Source of the DNA: Ceratorhiza oryzae-sativae
Taxonomy: Eukaryota; Basidiomycota; Agaricomycetes; Cantharellales; Ceratobasidiaceae
Assembly (NCBI GenBank): GCA_030998015.1
Contig: JARWMV010000236.1
Location: forward strand, 992,001-1,056,000
DNA length: 64,000 nt
Direction: 5' to 3'
A model generated the notes under the pieces. The model was given only the letters and a program-made list of their open reading frames with translations. It was not told where the DNA came from and made no database searches. This document shows positions 24,231 to 34,978 of the stretch, in pieces. Positions within the stretch are counted from its first letter, which is position 1. Each line of letters opens with the position of its first letter. A program made the translations under genes and the position numbers.

Positions 24231-25582
24231 TCAACAACAGCCACATGTCAGCATCGCCAGCCACAACGCCATTCCTATCCAAGGCATCTAGTTTCACTCC
24301 GAGGAAGGCGGAATAGATGAGGCTGAGACTTACCAAATGATAATCGCTGCGCGGAGCCAAGATTAATCGGGGCCTCGTGAACCGATGCATGGACCGGCAC
24401 GTAGATGCTCTTGGGATCTTCCCCTGATGAAATGACACATGCCGGAAACTTTGCCGCTACTCTAGATGAATCGCTCAAGAGGAAAGATATTTCATCACAA
24501 GTCCATACCTAAATCGTAGGTTTCAATCAGTCCACCAGCCTTGACTTCTGCCGACATAGAGAAATACTGACTGCATAATAGGATGCGCTGACTGAAATGA
24601 TGGCCCTAGTTATGATGGCAATAATGCGCGCCGTAATAACGCTAGAAGTGTATGCTACCGTGCCTAAAAGGGATATTTAGCGGGATGGCGCTGGATTTGT
24701 GGGTTGGAATCTTACGGAGCATCCATTTCCTGTGTTTTCTCGTTTTGCGTACGTTAGAGATCCCCATAAATGCTGCGAACCCTATCATCGATCCAAGAGT
24801 GTAAAAGGCGATTTGAGTGTTTGGTTCCCTCCAAAGGCCCGACGCCCGACCACCGATCCAGTAATAGTTGCCGTTAAAAGTGTTGACAAAACAAAGTAAC
24901 CGTTGATTCTGTGGAGAATGATTTTTCGCTATTTGCGAGAACGCTACGTTGGAATAAATTCATACTGTAACAACACAGCCACTTACTCGGCGAATCATTG
25001 GGATAAACTGAAAGATGGCAAATACTCCTGCAACTAGTACCATCTGTTAAAAACATGAAAAGGGAAGTGTCTCGTGATAACTTACTGATATTGAGGTAGA
25101 TATGAACAAAGATACAATGCTTGAAAAGCGGCTGGCGATACCAATACCACTCGCCTGAAGCTAATGTCAGCAAAATCCATGGTCTTTGATGATAGCATAT
25201 TCTACATACCGGGCACTGTCTCGTTTTCTACCTTAGATGGAATCATCATAGAGACTCGGGCAAAACAAAACCCAAATAAGGTGCCTCCAAGTAGGATAAC
25301 TTGAGGTCTTGGATAAACTGATATAGGCAGGTATACTATGGTTCTGGCGCACTCACAGAACAATAGACTAAACCTCTCTCCGAATCCGAGCATCCTAGAT
25401 ATTCCAAAGTATATACTCTGAAGCGTCATGAAGAATCCCGCTTTTGTGGTTTGGGTTTTAGCTGATCGCCGCTCCTGCATCATTTCTTTGTCATCGTCAT
25501 ACATCTCAAACTGCTGCACAGCCGGGGAGATGGTCGACTGAACGGCTGTGAGGGGCGCTGGAGGGTATTCGTTGTGGGTCAT
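24231..25582 (-). CDS. DUF2306-like fungal membrane protein, copy B, with a frame break
   Basis: Homologue of copy A in the same orientation, evidently a tandem duplicate. Start MTHNEYPPAPLTAVQ at 25582. Conserved blocks: GFGERFSLLF, VILLGGTLFGFCFARVSMMI, VPGEWYWYRQPLFKHCIFVH, IYLNIVAGVFAIFQFIPMIR, KIILHRINGYFVLSTLLTAT, GSVVGRRAFGG, NTQIAFYTLGSMIGFAAFMG, CDEISFLLSD, VPVHASVHEAPINLGSAQRL, and a last exon GMALWLAMLTCGCC. Oddity: after GRRAFGG (about 24835) the frame must shift by one base to reach NTQIAFYTLG. Copy A has 24 bases between the matching points, copy B only 23. Unshifted, translation stops a few codons on, at LLDR. So copy B is either a recent pseudogene or has an assembly deletion. 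Confidence 0.7.
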
Positions 25583-26230
25583 GGCCAAGCGCAGGATCAC
25601 TTTCCGAGTGCAATCGAGCGATAGGAATATGAATGTATTAAGGCCCAGCAACTGGTGTGAAATAATGATCAGAAGGCGATAGGTGGCCCTGAGATTTTAT
25701 TCAATCCATCAATCAGGTGCCAAGCCGTTCTTCCATTGCGGTCATTTGTGGCTTAATTCTGACAGCGCCTCGAGCAGAAGGAGGCGCTGCAATGTCAAGC
25801 CGGGGCACTGCGCCGTCGTGGCGCCGGCGCTCGAAGCCAAACCGATGCCACTTGGACCGCGACGAATTCGCCTTGCGCGAACCAACCGATAATGCGATGC
25901 CTGTCCACCTCGGGCTGGTAGCTATCGCCGATGCCCTTAACACGCTGAGTGCCCGAGATCCCCGTGGTACTAAGCTCCACGGGTACTTTGACCCTTTTAG
26001 GAGCAAGCGGTGGGCAGATTTCAGCAGGGGCGATACATTCACAATATACTTCGGGGTGAACCGTAGCCCCACGATGTGCGGCCTCACTTTCAGACTTGGT
26101 GGCTTGTCAGGAACCCCTGAATGATCGAGGCAGATAACGTCAGGCGGAAAGGCTGCTCTTTCGCAGGAGAACAAAAGGCCCGCTGTCATGGACACTGTGG
26201 GCTTTTCCTTGCCTTCACACTCTCACAGAG
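25583..26230. other. intergenic, divergent upstream region
   Basis: About 650 bp between the starts of copy B (minus) and the kinase gene (plus). From 25690 to 26195 it is GC-rich and open on both strands for up to 160 codons, but neither translation looks like a protein family and there is no splice context. I call no gene, although an upstream exon of the kinase gene could lie here. Confidence 0.45.
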
Positions 26231-29200
26231 ATGGATGGGGTTCAACCTCACTGGGTCACTCCACCAGAACAAATCGCCGTAGTTGATAATCGTCCTCTAG
26301 GAACCGGGGCTTTGGTACCGTTTACCGCGGGATATGGGAGGGGGCAAATGTCGCCATCAAGCGGCTGGCGGAGGAGACCTCAGAGCACGTAGGGCACTGC
26401 GATGGTGGATATATGAGATATCTACTTACCGCTGATTTTATTTCGTCCAAACGATTAGGTTTTCATGAAGCAATCCAGCTTTGGTTGGGCCTCCGCCACC
26501 CCCACGTTCTGCAATTGTTTGGCGCATCTTCGACGAATTCAAAGCCACTATACTTTGTCACGCAACTCTTTCAGAATGGGAATATTAACCAATACATTGC
26601 TAAAACGGATGCGCCTGGACATGAGCGGGGGAGGTTGGTACGTAAAGGACGATGTCTCAGCCGGGCGACTATGCATTTACTATTCTTAGGTGCGCGAGAT
26701 TGCACTGGGTATGCAGTATCTGCACGGCGTAAGTCCAGTCTAGTAATCTATACTCTAGCTAATGGATATTATTCAGCGTAAAATCGTTCATGGCGATTTG
26801 AAACCCGCCAACGTATTGGTATCTGATAATTTGCAGGCTTGTATCGCTGATTTTGGTCTATCCGAGTTAAAACTTGAGATTAATCAACGATCCAGCATAG
26901 TAGGCAATCATCGAGACATAGCAGGATCACCTCAGTATTTCAGGTACAGGCTTTGTATCATCACTTTCTCGCTAAGCTAATACTCAAGTTGTCCAGCCCA
27001 GAAGCTTGGAAAGGGGTAGGTCTATGCGTGCTTGGAGTAATACAATGACATACTAAGTGAATGGAAAGCAAACTTCATTCGCCTCGGATGTCTTTGCATT
27101 TGCCATGACTGCCTTCGAGGCGAGTCGTTCGCTTGAGCGTCTCGGCCCGAGCTGAATTCTACGCAATAGGTATTTTCAACAACACCTCCCTGGGGTATCC
27201 TATCTAGCGCACATATATATCAGCTAGTTGTTCGAGAAAACGAGAGGCCCGATCGTCCGGAACGAGAACATCCAACAGACTCTCAATGGGCGCTAATCGA
27301 GCAGGCTTGGGTGCGCGAAGGGCGTGCGCGTCCTACGTTTGAGCATATTGCACAGGGATGGCCCGTAGTAGGCGTCGAAACTTCTCAAGCTCTGCCCACA
27401 AATCTGAATGAATACGCTCGAGAGGCTCCCGTGCAGAGCTCCCCCATAGATCCTGGATCTGTGATGAACATGGGTCTACTGTCTCCTTTGACCAGCCCGA
27501 TTTCGCGCACGTTCTCCATGTCTCCAGCGCCTGCATATGAGCAAGAGCCAAATTCCGTCCATACCATAATACCTACAACGGTGTACGCCCCCGAGCCAGG
27601 ACCTCAACCTAAAGAGCCTGCAGGAGGGAGCCATGTCAATGCACGGACGCCTTCCTCAAGCTCACGAGCACCCACGGTTCGCTCGCTCCCATCTCCGCCT
27701 CCATCAGAAGTTACGGATCGTTTTTTCAGAATTTCTATGGCTTCCAATGGCTCTGGTGAGCATTTTGCGCTCGTTTATAGCGCATACATTTACGTGTCTA
27801 AAGAGGGGTCTTGGAACTCGGCACCACAACTGCCATTTAACGCATCGCCTACAATTTTCCAACCGTCCCGACAAGCTATGGTGCACGCATGCCTAGTATT
27901 ATGACAATTCATGAAGATGGTAGCCTTGCTTCGCCCGTCACACCGGTTCACTCAGCCACGTTGCCAATAATGAGGGGGATGGCTTCCACAAGCACCGTCG
28001 AGGAATCGATGGGTCCCATGCACCGACGATGGGCGAGTACGCAGGGTACTCCGCTGGCGGATCCTACCAGGCATCATCGGTATCAGGTAAGAAAATCTAC
28101 TGCAAAACAACAGAGATGCTAATAATATGGTCACTTCCGCACGGTAGCAGTGCTACTGGCTGGCGCACTTCAGTCTGAGGCAATAGAGAGTCGGCAACAA
28201 AGTGCCATAGATGAGCATCTGGTAGAAGTGCAAAAGCTAGCGGCATCATCGGAAAAGGAGGCCCAGAAGCTGATTACCGCAGGTATAATTAACACGTTAA
28301 CTATACTGCTTCGGGAACGTGCAGTGGACAGTGTTGGGCTTGACCTCGTACTGAAGGCGTTAGGAACACTAACGTGAGCCGTCAAAACTTGAAACAGCTC
28401 TGTTACTTACTGGATCCCTAAAGTCATGATGTGCTCACCGCTAACACTCTGCATCGTACGGGCTCCACAAACATCCTTATGGAATTATTCAAGACAACCG
28501 CAGACGAAAATATTGCCCTACTTTCTCTCTGGTGCCTCGGGCGCATGACACGGAGTGTTGACATCGCTATAAGTCTAATCAAGCTTGACTTTTTGTCAGC
28601 TTTGTTCACTTTCGGCTTCACTCATCCAAAGCCCAATCCACGTCCGCTTCGCGTTCGTCTTGCGGCGTGGTGCGCTGGGAATCTAGCACGGACCGACGTG
28701 CTCTCGAGCACCGTTATAGACCGACCACTCGTATCGCAGTCCTTGGCGACCGAGCTGCAACATATGAACGCCAACAGCGCACCCATGGACGTTTCGGCTG
28801 TTCTATATGCCATTGCCCGATTGTCGCGGACGATCAAAAACTCCAAAGTGCTCGCGCGTGCTGGGTGTGCGTCATTGGTCGTGAACACGCTCAACACGGC
28901 GAACCATCCGAGTGTGCTCTGCTGGTCTGCTCGAGCCGTGGGCTGCCTGATGCGGCCCAACAGTGGCGACATGTCCAAGGCTCTACTCGACGCAGGTGCC
29001 GCTCAAGGGCTCGCCCGGCTTCCCCGCATCTGCCCCGATGCTATGCCCTCCCTTGAAGCGTTTGCATTTGCGATCCAACGTTTCAGCTGTGCCGAGTGGG
29101 GCTCTGGGACACGAAAAGCTCTAGTCGAAGCTGGTGTGGTTGACTCGCTGCTGGCGGCGTTGCGCACCGCGTCTGAAACACGTAGCTCACAGACGCACGT

Positions 29201-29532
29201 TGAACTTGCGCTTGCTGTGAGCTTCTTAGGAGACGTCGGTGGCGGGGCTATTCGAAAGGAGATTATAAATGCATCAGGTATTGAGATATTGAAGAAAGTT
29301 GCTGCTGAAGGCAATGCAGATGTTGCCAAGGCTTGTGCTCTAGCCATTACGAGCATTACAGGGAATATGTTTACCAGGAATGCAGGTGAGATACTGTTAC
29401 CACTAATGTTCGCACGAGCATGCGCTGACGAGAATTGCATTTCCAGCATCTGCCAAGACCGCCATGGCGCATAATTGGAATGGTGGATGTCCAGATTTTG
29501 AGCTCAAGCATACTGAAGTGTTCCCCGTGTAA
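26231..29532 (+). CDS. protein kinase fused to armadillo-like repeats, with a frame break in the glycine loop
   Basis: N-terminal kinase domain: MDGVQPHWVTPPEQIAVV, then the glycine loop and GTVYRGIWEGANVAIKRLAE (VAIK lysine), HPHVLQLFGA, the hinge LYFVTQLFQNGNINQYI, the catalytic loop IVHGDLKPANVLV (HGD replaces HRD; D, K and N kept), ADFGLSE, SPEAWKG, SDVFAFAMTAFEV, and WALIEQAWVREGRARPTFEH. This is the TKL-like type common in agaricomycetes. Then a Ser/Pro-rich linker (27370-28080). Then about 400 residues of alpha-helical repeats (VEVQKLAASSEKEAQKLITA, AGIINTLTILLRE, LLSLWCLGRMTRSVDIAI, RLAAWCAGNLARTDVL, LARAGCASLVVNTLNT) typical of armadillo folds, ending HTEVFPV. At 26305-26310 the loop reads LGTG then loses one base before FGTVYRG. 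Start is uncertain. Confidence 0.75.
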
Positions 29533-29641
29533 GACTACGCGTACCTATGAAGTTGATTCTGGCAGAGCTTTCGTTGATGTTTGCTAGTAGTCCCGCCAGC
29601 TAAACTAAAACCTTGTATATTATATCCACACACGTATCGAA

Positions 29642-30588
29642 TCAGAAAAACTTTGCATAGATGAATACAAGTATAAAAAGTCCCACAGCACCGACGGGTG
29701 CCCACTTCCGGATGAGAGCTAGCATGCGCGTGATTAGCCAGCCCGTCTGATTTCAAGCGACAAGACCTACCTTGGGTATTGATATTGCGCGCCGCTTTTC
29801 TATACTTGGCCGACTCGGATTTTAGAGAGGTCGACAAGTGAGACATTCCTAAAATGTGCATAATGGGTCTCAGGCTCCCAAATCGCACGATTTGAAGCTT
29901 ACTGTCAAGGCTGTCGCCACGCCAGAGAAGTTCTTCCATATTCTTGGTCATGATTCGCGTGACATCTTGTAATTCGCCATTAAGCTTGTCCAAGTTGTTC
30001 TCTGATGAAGCAGTCGCAGAGCGAGTGTCTCTGTATAGCCTTGCCGTCTTAGACATAAAAGTGTCTTTTGAAAATCGCAGCCCACGTTAGATGACCGGTC
30101 CATGAAAGCCTTGGTGCAACGAGGCTCACCGAATCCAACAAAAGCATAGGGCTTCCTCACTCCTTCCACTTTATCCCCATACACACGTTCGAACTCTTTT
30201 GTTAGCTCGTCCAGATATGAGAACGCTAGCTTTCGTGGGTAAGACGCATCACATATGACGAGATATGTCACATTTCCTGCAATGAGATAGCTGGAAGTGC
30301 ATTGAGATAAACCGCCATGGCGCACAAACAGATCCCGGAGAACTCACTGCAGGGTGTACGGCCCACTTTCTATGCTACACCTCGGCTCCGACTGGGGTGT
30401 TATCCGTCTGCATACGAGTTTAGCTTGTTGTTTGTATTCTTGCAAGGCCTGCTCGGTCTTTGATGCACGTTCCCAAGTCAGCTCCACGGCGGATTGCAGC
30501 AAGGACAGATATTCACCTCTTCATCGTCGACACTGGCAGCAAGGGGCAGCGCGTCGGACGCTCGTGCGATATGCGTGGACCGAACCAT
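29642..30588 (-). CDS. SEC22: SEC22, ER-Golgi R-SNARE
   Basis: Sec22 drives fusion of vesicles moving both ways between ER and Golgi. Start MVRSTHIARASDALPLAAS at 30588 opens the longin domain, continuing TEQALQEYKQQAKLVCRRI, IESGPYTLHYLIAGNVTYLV, and YPRKLAFSYLDELTKEFERV. The SNARE motif is LNGELQDVTRIMTKNMEELL followed by WRGDSLD; the arginine is the zero-layer residue that makes it an R-SNARE. A C-terminal anchor (LIRKWAPVGAVGLFILVFIY then AKFF) ends the protein with almost no luminal tail. About six exons, near 220 residues, the normal size. Its stop is 109 bp from the convergent stop of the kinase gene, and its start is 138 bp from the next gene's start. Confidence 0.92.
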
Positions 30589-30726
30589 GGTGAAGCAAGA
30601 GCGATATGTCCAGCCGAGCGCTGTGAGACGTGGAGGCAAACGCCAGACCAGCTCCAGTGCCGTAAGCGTTAGTCATCAGGGGCCGGCTCGCAGCATGACG
30701 ACTCGCTCGTTCGTCAACCACCTGCC
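30589..30726. promoter_or_regulatory. shared divergent promoter, SEC22 / glutamine-rich gene
   Basis: The two start codons are 138 bp apart on opposite strands, so both 5' leaders and core promoters are packed here. No TATA box is evident. Confidence 0.45.
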
Positions 30727-31935
30727 ATGTCCTACATGTACGCACAACCCACGAATAACCCTTTCGCAAGCGACTCGGGAGGCGTGTACGACGCCGCAGC
30801 GTCCGCGTCTAGTCGCTTCCCCGACATCAACACCATCGGCGGTGGTCCGTCCCAGCAACAGCAGCAGCAGCAGCAGCAGCAACAATGGCAGCCGCAGCAA
30901 CAACCACAGTATGGTCAGCCGAATCAAGCATATGCGCAGAGCGGATATGGGCAAGGCGGATTCATCCAGCAACAGCCGCAACAAACTGGATATACGCAGC
31001 TACCAAATACGCCGTATACAATGGGACAGGGAATGGGATTGGGAATGCAACAGACACCATCCTCGTTTGGGTATTCGTCCCCGTGAGTAGACTTGGCCTT
31101 TGTTTCACAAAACATCATTCTAAACGAGCATCATAGCGTGCAGCAGTATCCCCCTCAGCAGAGCCAGCTTATGGGCGGACAGTACCAGCCGCAGATGGGC
31201 ATGCAGACACCCATCAGCACCAATCCCACTGGTTTCCAGTACCATACCCCCCAGCAACCACAGAACAGCTACCAAAATGTAGTTGACCTTGACCCCTACT
31301 CTGCTCTCTCTAGTAGCTCCTTCGCCAACACCCAGCCTCAGCCTTCCTATCAATCCCAATCGCAGTTCCAGCCCTCACAGCCTCAACAGCAACAACAACA
31401 ATCATCCCAATATGGGGAGCACCCTCGAGCATTTGTCAACAGGTTCAAGGCCGATTTAGAACGATGGGATATGACTGCGTGGAAGCAGCTTATGCTACGG
31501 ATCACTAGTCTGCGAACTACGTGGGAAGACAGGAAGAGAGATTTAAATAGCGCGTTGGAGGGCGCCCGGTATAACGGATGGACACCTAGCGAGATCCTTC
31601 AGTGTCAAGGGGCAAGCCACACCTCCACCTGTTGGTTTTGGCTTCTAATGACTTTATACTAGATGATAAAAGAAGCAGGCGACAATGTTGGTAAGTATTA
31701 CTGGCCGATCTAAAATCCTCTCTAATCACCAATTAGATACGTGCCATGCCTCTGATTTCCAGCTGCAGGAGGTACAGGCAGGCTACAGACATTCAACAGA
31801 CCCTACCAGGTACGCGGAGAAATTACAGTCTGAAGCTTTCATTAATCTTATATATTCGATTTCAGCAAAGGCCGAGTTCGCGAAGCACTAAATGCGGGAC
31901 TCAAAATGTTGCCCGAGTTTCCGCCACCGCTCTAA
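30727..31935 (+). CDS. glutamine-rich fungal protein with a conserved basic C-terminal domain
   Basis: No named family recognised. The first two thirds are low complexity, rich in Gln, Ser, Tyr, Gly and Pro (MSYMYAQPTNNPFASDSGG; a run of 11 Gln at about residue 43). It includes an NPF tripeptide near the start, a possible EH-domain ligand. After an intron at about 31083-31139 the Gln-rich region continues. The C-terminal third is ordered and looks conserved: HPRAFVNRFKADLERWDMTA, WKQLMLRITSLRTTWEDRK, YNGWTPSEILQ, IKEAGDNV, then GRLQTFNRPYQ and KGRVREALNAGLKMLPEFPP. Five exons, approximately 340 residues. The NPF motif and Q-rich composition resemble endocytic adaptors, but that is only a suggestion. 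The start at 30727 is the first Met that opens the long frame. Confidence 0.65.
30858..30893 (+). repeat. CAG microsatellite encoding poly-Gln
   Basis: A near-pure CAG/CAA tract (eight uninterrupted CAG units) inside the Gln-rich coding sequence. Such tracts change length easily, so the Gln run may vary among strains. Confidence 0.8.
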
Positions 31936-32136
31936 CATGGCTCATAACTGTGTGCCTGGACCCCTGTACTGTAACCCGCAGGCTAAACCTAACGTAATTC
32001 TTTCCAGCGTGTTCACGCTGGCTGTGGTTCAATGTATTTTCTATTCAGCTGGTGCCCATATAACTCAAACTCGGGCAGTGACCTGACGTACAAACAAAAG
32101 AGATGAACAAGAGATAAAGGAAACATAGCCGTGCAA

Positions 32137-32908
32137 CTAGAGCTTGATTTCCTTAAGACCATCCTTCCAGATGGTAAAGTACGCTGTGTGGCGTTGAACA
32201 AAACGAGACTTCTGGTGAATACACAATTCCACTCACGAGTGATACCATCTTCGCGATAATTGAGGAGCAGGACTATGCCTTCTGGGTTCATGCTCGCGCC
32301 GGTATACTTCAAGGCGGATTTTAAGAAATACTATGCACAAAACGGTAGATAAAACTCACGAATTCAAAGTCTTTAAAATTGGCAACAATCTTCTTGGCAT
32401 AAGCAGCAGCACCCTTTTCAAACGCTTCAACACGATCGGGTTTGGTCTCTTGCAGTTTAGCCTTGACTGCCTTCATGTAACCCTAATCCGAAACGTTGAG
32501 AGATGTGACTATATGCAGGCGAGTATCCAACCTTCAGGTACGTAAGATAGCCCTTCTTATCAAAGCTGGTCTTCTCAAGGCGGAACGAATAGACAACGTT
32601 GTTGACTTGCTCGGCGCCATCTTCAAGTGCCTCAGCAGTCTCCTCGGCGGAAGGGTTCGCGCCTTGAGTCGAAGAATACTCATGAGCCAACAGGACTGTC
32701 AATAGACAAAATACACACCGATATCAATATCAGCCCCAGGCTTGACTGTGATTGTTTGACAGTCAACCTCGTATACGATGCCGTCGACTTCCTTGCTGGA
32801 TTCACCGATCAGTCAACAGAAACGGAACCAACTGAACAATGTATCTAACAGCGGGTAGGCATCGGAGCAAATCTCGTCGTCACTGAGGATATCCTGGTAC
32901 AACAACAT
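32137..32908 (-). CDS. TCTP: translationally controlled tumour protein homologue (TCTP/Tma19)
   Basis: A small abundant cytosolic protein associated with ribosomes, growth and stress. Start MLLYQDILSDDEICSDAYPL at 32908. Then KEVDGIVYEVDCQTITVKPG, IDIGANPSAEETAEALEDGA, EQVNNVVYSFRLEKTSFDKK, GYLTYLK, GYMKAVKAKLQETKPDRVEA, FEKGAAAYAKKIVANFKDFE, GASMNPEGIVLLLNYREDGI, and the end YFTIWKDGLKEIKL. All family landmarks (LISDDE-like start, IGANPSAE, GYxK, NYREDG) are present. Five exons, near 168 residues, normal length. Divergent from UTP15. Confidence 0.95.
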
Positions 32909-33088
32909 TGTGGCTGGTGGTCAAGGGTAGCCGAAGAAAGATTTCAAGGATGTGGAGAGAGTACTGGGCAATCAGATCAAATCGACTTTACATGAGAATC
33001 TAGGCGGCCGGAAATTTTGTATCCGGGCCGATAGATGTCCCCCGGCGCTTGTATCAAATTCAAATTAATTTTCTAGGCCTTGTTTACG
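32909..33088. promoter_or_regulatory. shared divergent promoter, TCTP / UTP15
   Basis: 180 bp lie between the two start codons. Both genes serve translation capacity (TCTP on ribosomes, UTP15 in rRNA processing), so joint control is plausible. A CGGCCGGAAATTTTGTATCCGG patch sits at about 33006-33027. Confidence 0.5.
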
Positions 33089-34917
33089 ATGGCGGACTAT
33101 ACTCCAGTTCCTATTCGGCGCACTGCTCATCCGTCCAAGCCACACTCGTCCGAGTCTAGGTACTGGCGGCAGTTCAAGTATCCTGCCATTATCAAAGGCA
33201 CGCCTCCGGTTACCTCCATCCACTTTGCACCGACTGCTCCTCATCGCTATGCTGTTACCGCGGGTACTCAGGTTCAGATTCTCGCCCCTAGGACACATAA
33301 AGTGACCAAAAACATTTCGAGATCCAAGGACACTGCCAGAAGTGCCAATATACGAAAAGACGGCAAACTCTTGGCTGCCGGCGACGATACAGGTTTAATC
33401 CAGGTATGTTACTTGCTCGCTGGTTGCAGGAGTTACTAAGTTAGCCATAGATTTTTGATGTGAACAGCCGAGCTATTCTCCGAACATTAAATGAACATAA
33501 ACAGTGGGTGTATCGTTGGTGGTTATTGTCATCTAACTAAACGCTTTTCAGGCCTGTCCACATTACCAAATTCTCCTCTCTCGATCCAACGCAGCTTGTT
33601 TCCTGCTCTGATGATACAACCGTCAAGCTTTGGGATATCCCTTCAGAGTCTTCGATTCATACATTTGCCTCCCATACCGACTATGTCCGCGCAGGGCAAG
33701 TTTCTCCTTCTAATCCTGCGCTCATCATCACTGGCTCGTACGATGCTACTGTCCGGCTTTTCGATGCCCGAACTGGCACATGTACTATGACTATGGGTGC
33801 AGACCTGCCACGAGTTGGGCCCGTAGAGGATGTTCTGGTATTCCCATCTGGCAGTTTGGCCGTCGCAGCTACTGGCAATATTCTCCGTGTCTGGGACTTG
33901 GTTGCCGGCGGTCGATGCGTTCGCGCACTGTCCAATCACCAAAAGACGATCACATCCCTTGCTTTTGATGGTAATGCTTCACGACTTTTGACTGGAGGGT
34001 TGGACCATATGGTTAAAGTATACGACGTGGCGACATATCGTGTAGTACATACGATGCGCTACACTGCTCCATTACTTTCACTGGCTGTCTCGGTGGGTGA
34101 CAGTACCACTAGAGCGATCGCTTAGTCTAATGCCACGAATCCTAGCCCGACGACACTCACATTGCCGCCGGCATGTCTGACGGGTCGCTTTCTGTCCGTC
34201 GTCGACAAACTAAATCGACTGCAGGCGGAGCTGTCGCATCAAAGTCAATTGGCGAGGGTATGTATGACTTCTACATGGGCGGCGGCTCGTTTGCCCTGGG
34301 ATCCAAAGGCGCAGCTTCGCGACCAAAGCCAAGCGCGAAGAGAAAGGGCTCTGCTGCGACTGGGGTTCTGGATGAGCTTCGTGTAGAACAGAGGCGACAG
34401 AAGCGGTTACGGGAATACGACAGGCTGCTCAAAACCTTCAAGTACGCTGCCGCACTCGACGCTGTTCTAAGAAAGGCATGCCTCAAACTTGAGCTACCGC
34501 TTTACGCAAGCTGATTAAATGGTTTAGAATGTTCCCCCGACAACGACGTTCTCTTTGATATCGGAACTTATACACCGGGATGGTCTACGAACTGCGCTTG
34601 GTGGGCGCGACGACGTTTCCCTGGAGCCCGTGCTTCGACTACTCATCAAGCACATCGCTGATCCTCGCTTCGGAAACATCTGTTGCGACGTCTCGAGCAT
34701 TGTCATTGGTAAGTTCGTCATTTCAGGCTCAGCCCAACAGTAAGCTAAACCTAATTTAGACACATACACGTCTGTTCTCGGTCGCTCGCCACTCATTGAC
34801 GCGCTCTTTGTTCGACTACGACGGAAGTTGGATCAAGAACTCAAGTTCCAACGTGAGCTTCACCTATTGGGCGGAGCGTTGGACATGATCCTCGCATCTG
34901 TGGCTTTGAATGCGTAA
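33089..34917 (+). CDS. UTP15: Utp15, WD40 subunit of the SSU processome
   Basis: Utp15 belongs to the t-UTP/UTP-A complex that links rDNA transcription to 18S pre-rRNA processing in the nucleolus. Start MADYTPVPIRRTAHPSK, then SRYWRQFKYPAIIKGTPPV (typical of Utp15) and WD repeats: AVTAGTQVQILAPRTHKVTK, AAGDDTGLIQ, IFDVNSRAILRTLNEHKQPV, VSCSDDTTVKLWDIPSESSI, ITGSYDATVRLFDARTGTC, LTGGLDHMVKVYDVATYRVV, and GMSDGSLSVRRR. The C-terminal Utp15 domain follows: RLREYDRLLKTFKYAAALDA, TFSLISELIHRDGLRTALGG, KHIADPRFGNICCDVSSIVI, and VRLRRKLDQELKFQRELHLL. About seven introns and 530 residues. Convergent with CTNNBL1; only 61 bp separate the stops. Confidence 0.93.
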
Positions 34918-34978
34918 AACTATATCCGAGTTGCCTGTAGTTGTACATTTAGATAATCGGGACATCACGTATACCGCC

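Noticed and set aside
25713..26195. 160-codon minus-strand ORF with a 135-codon plus-strand ORF opposite
   Set aside because: Both frames are arginine/proline/alanine-rich, with no domain or splice context; they lie in the promoter gap before the kinase gene.
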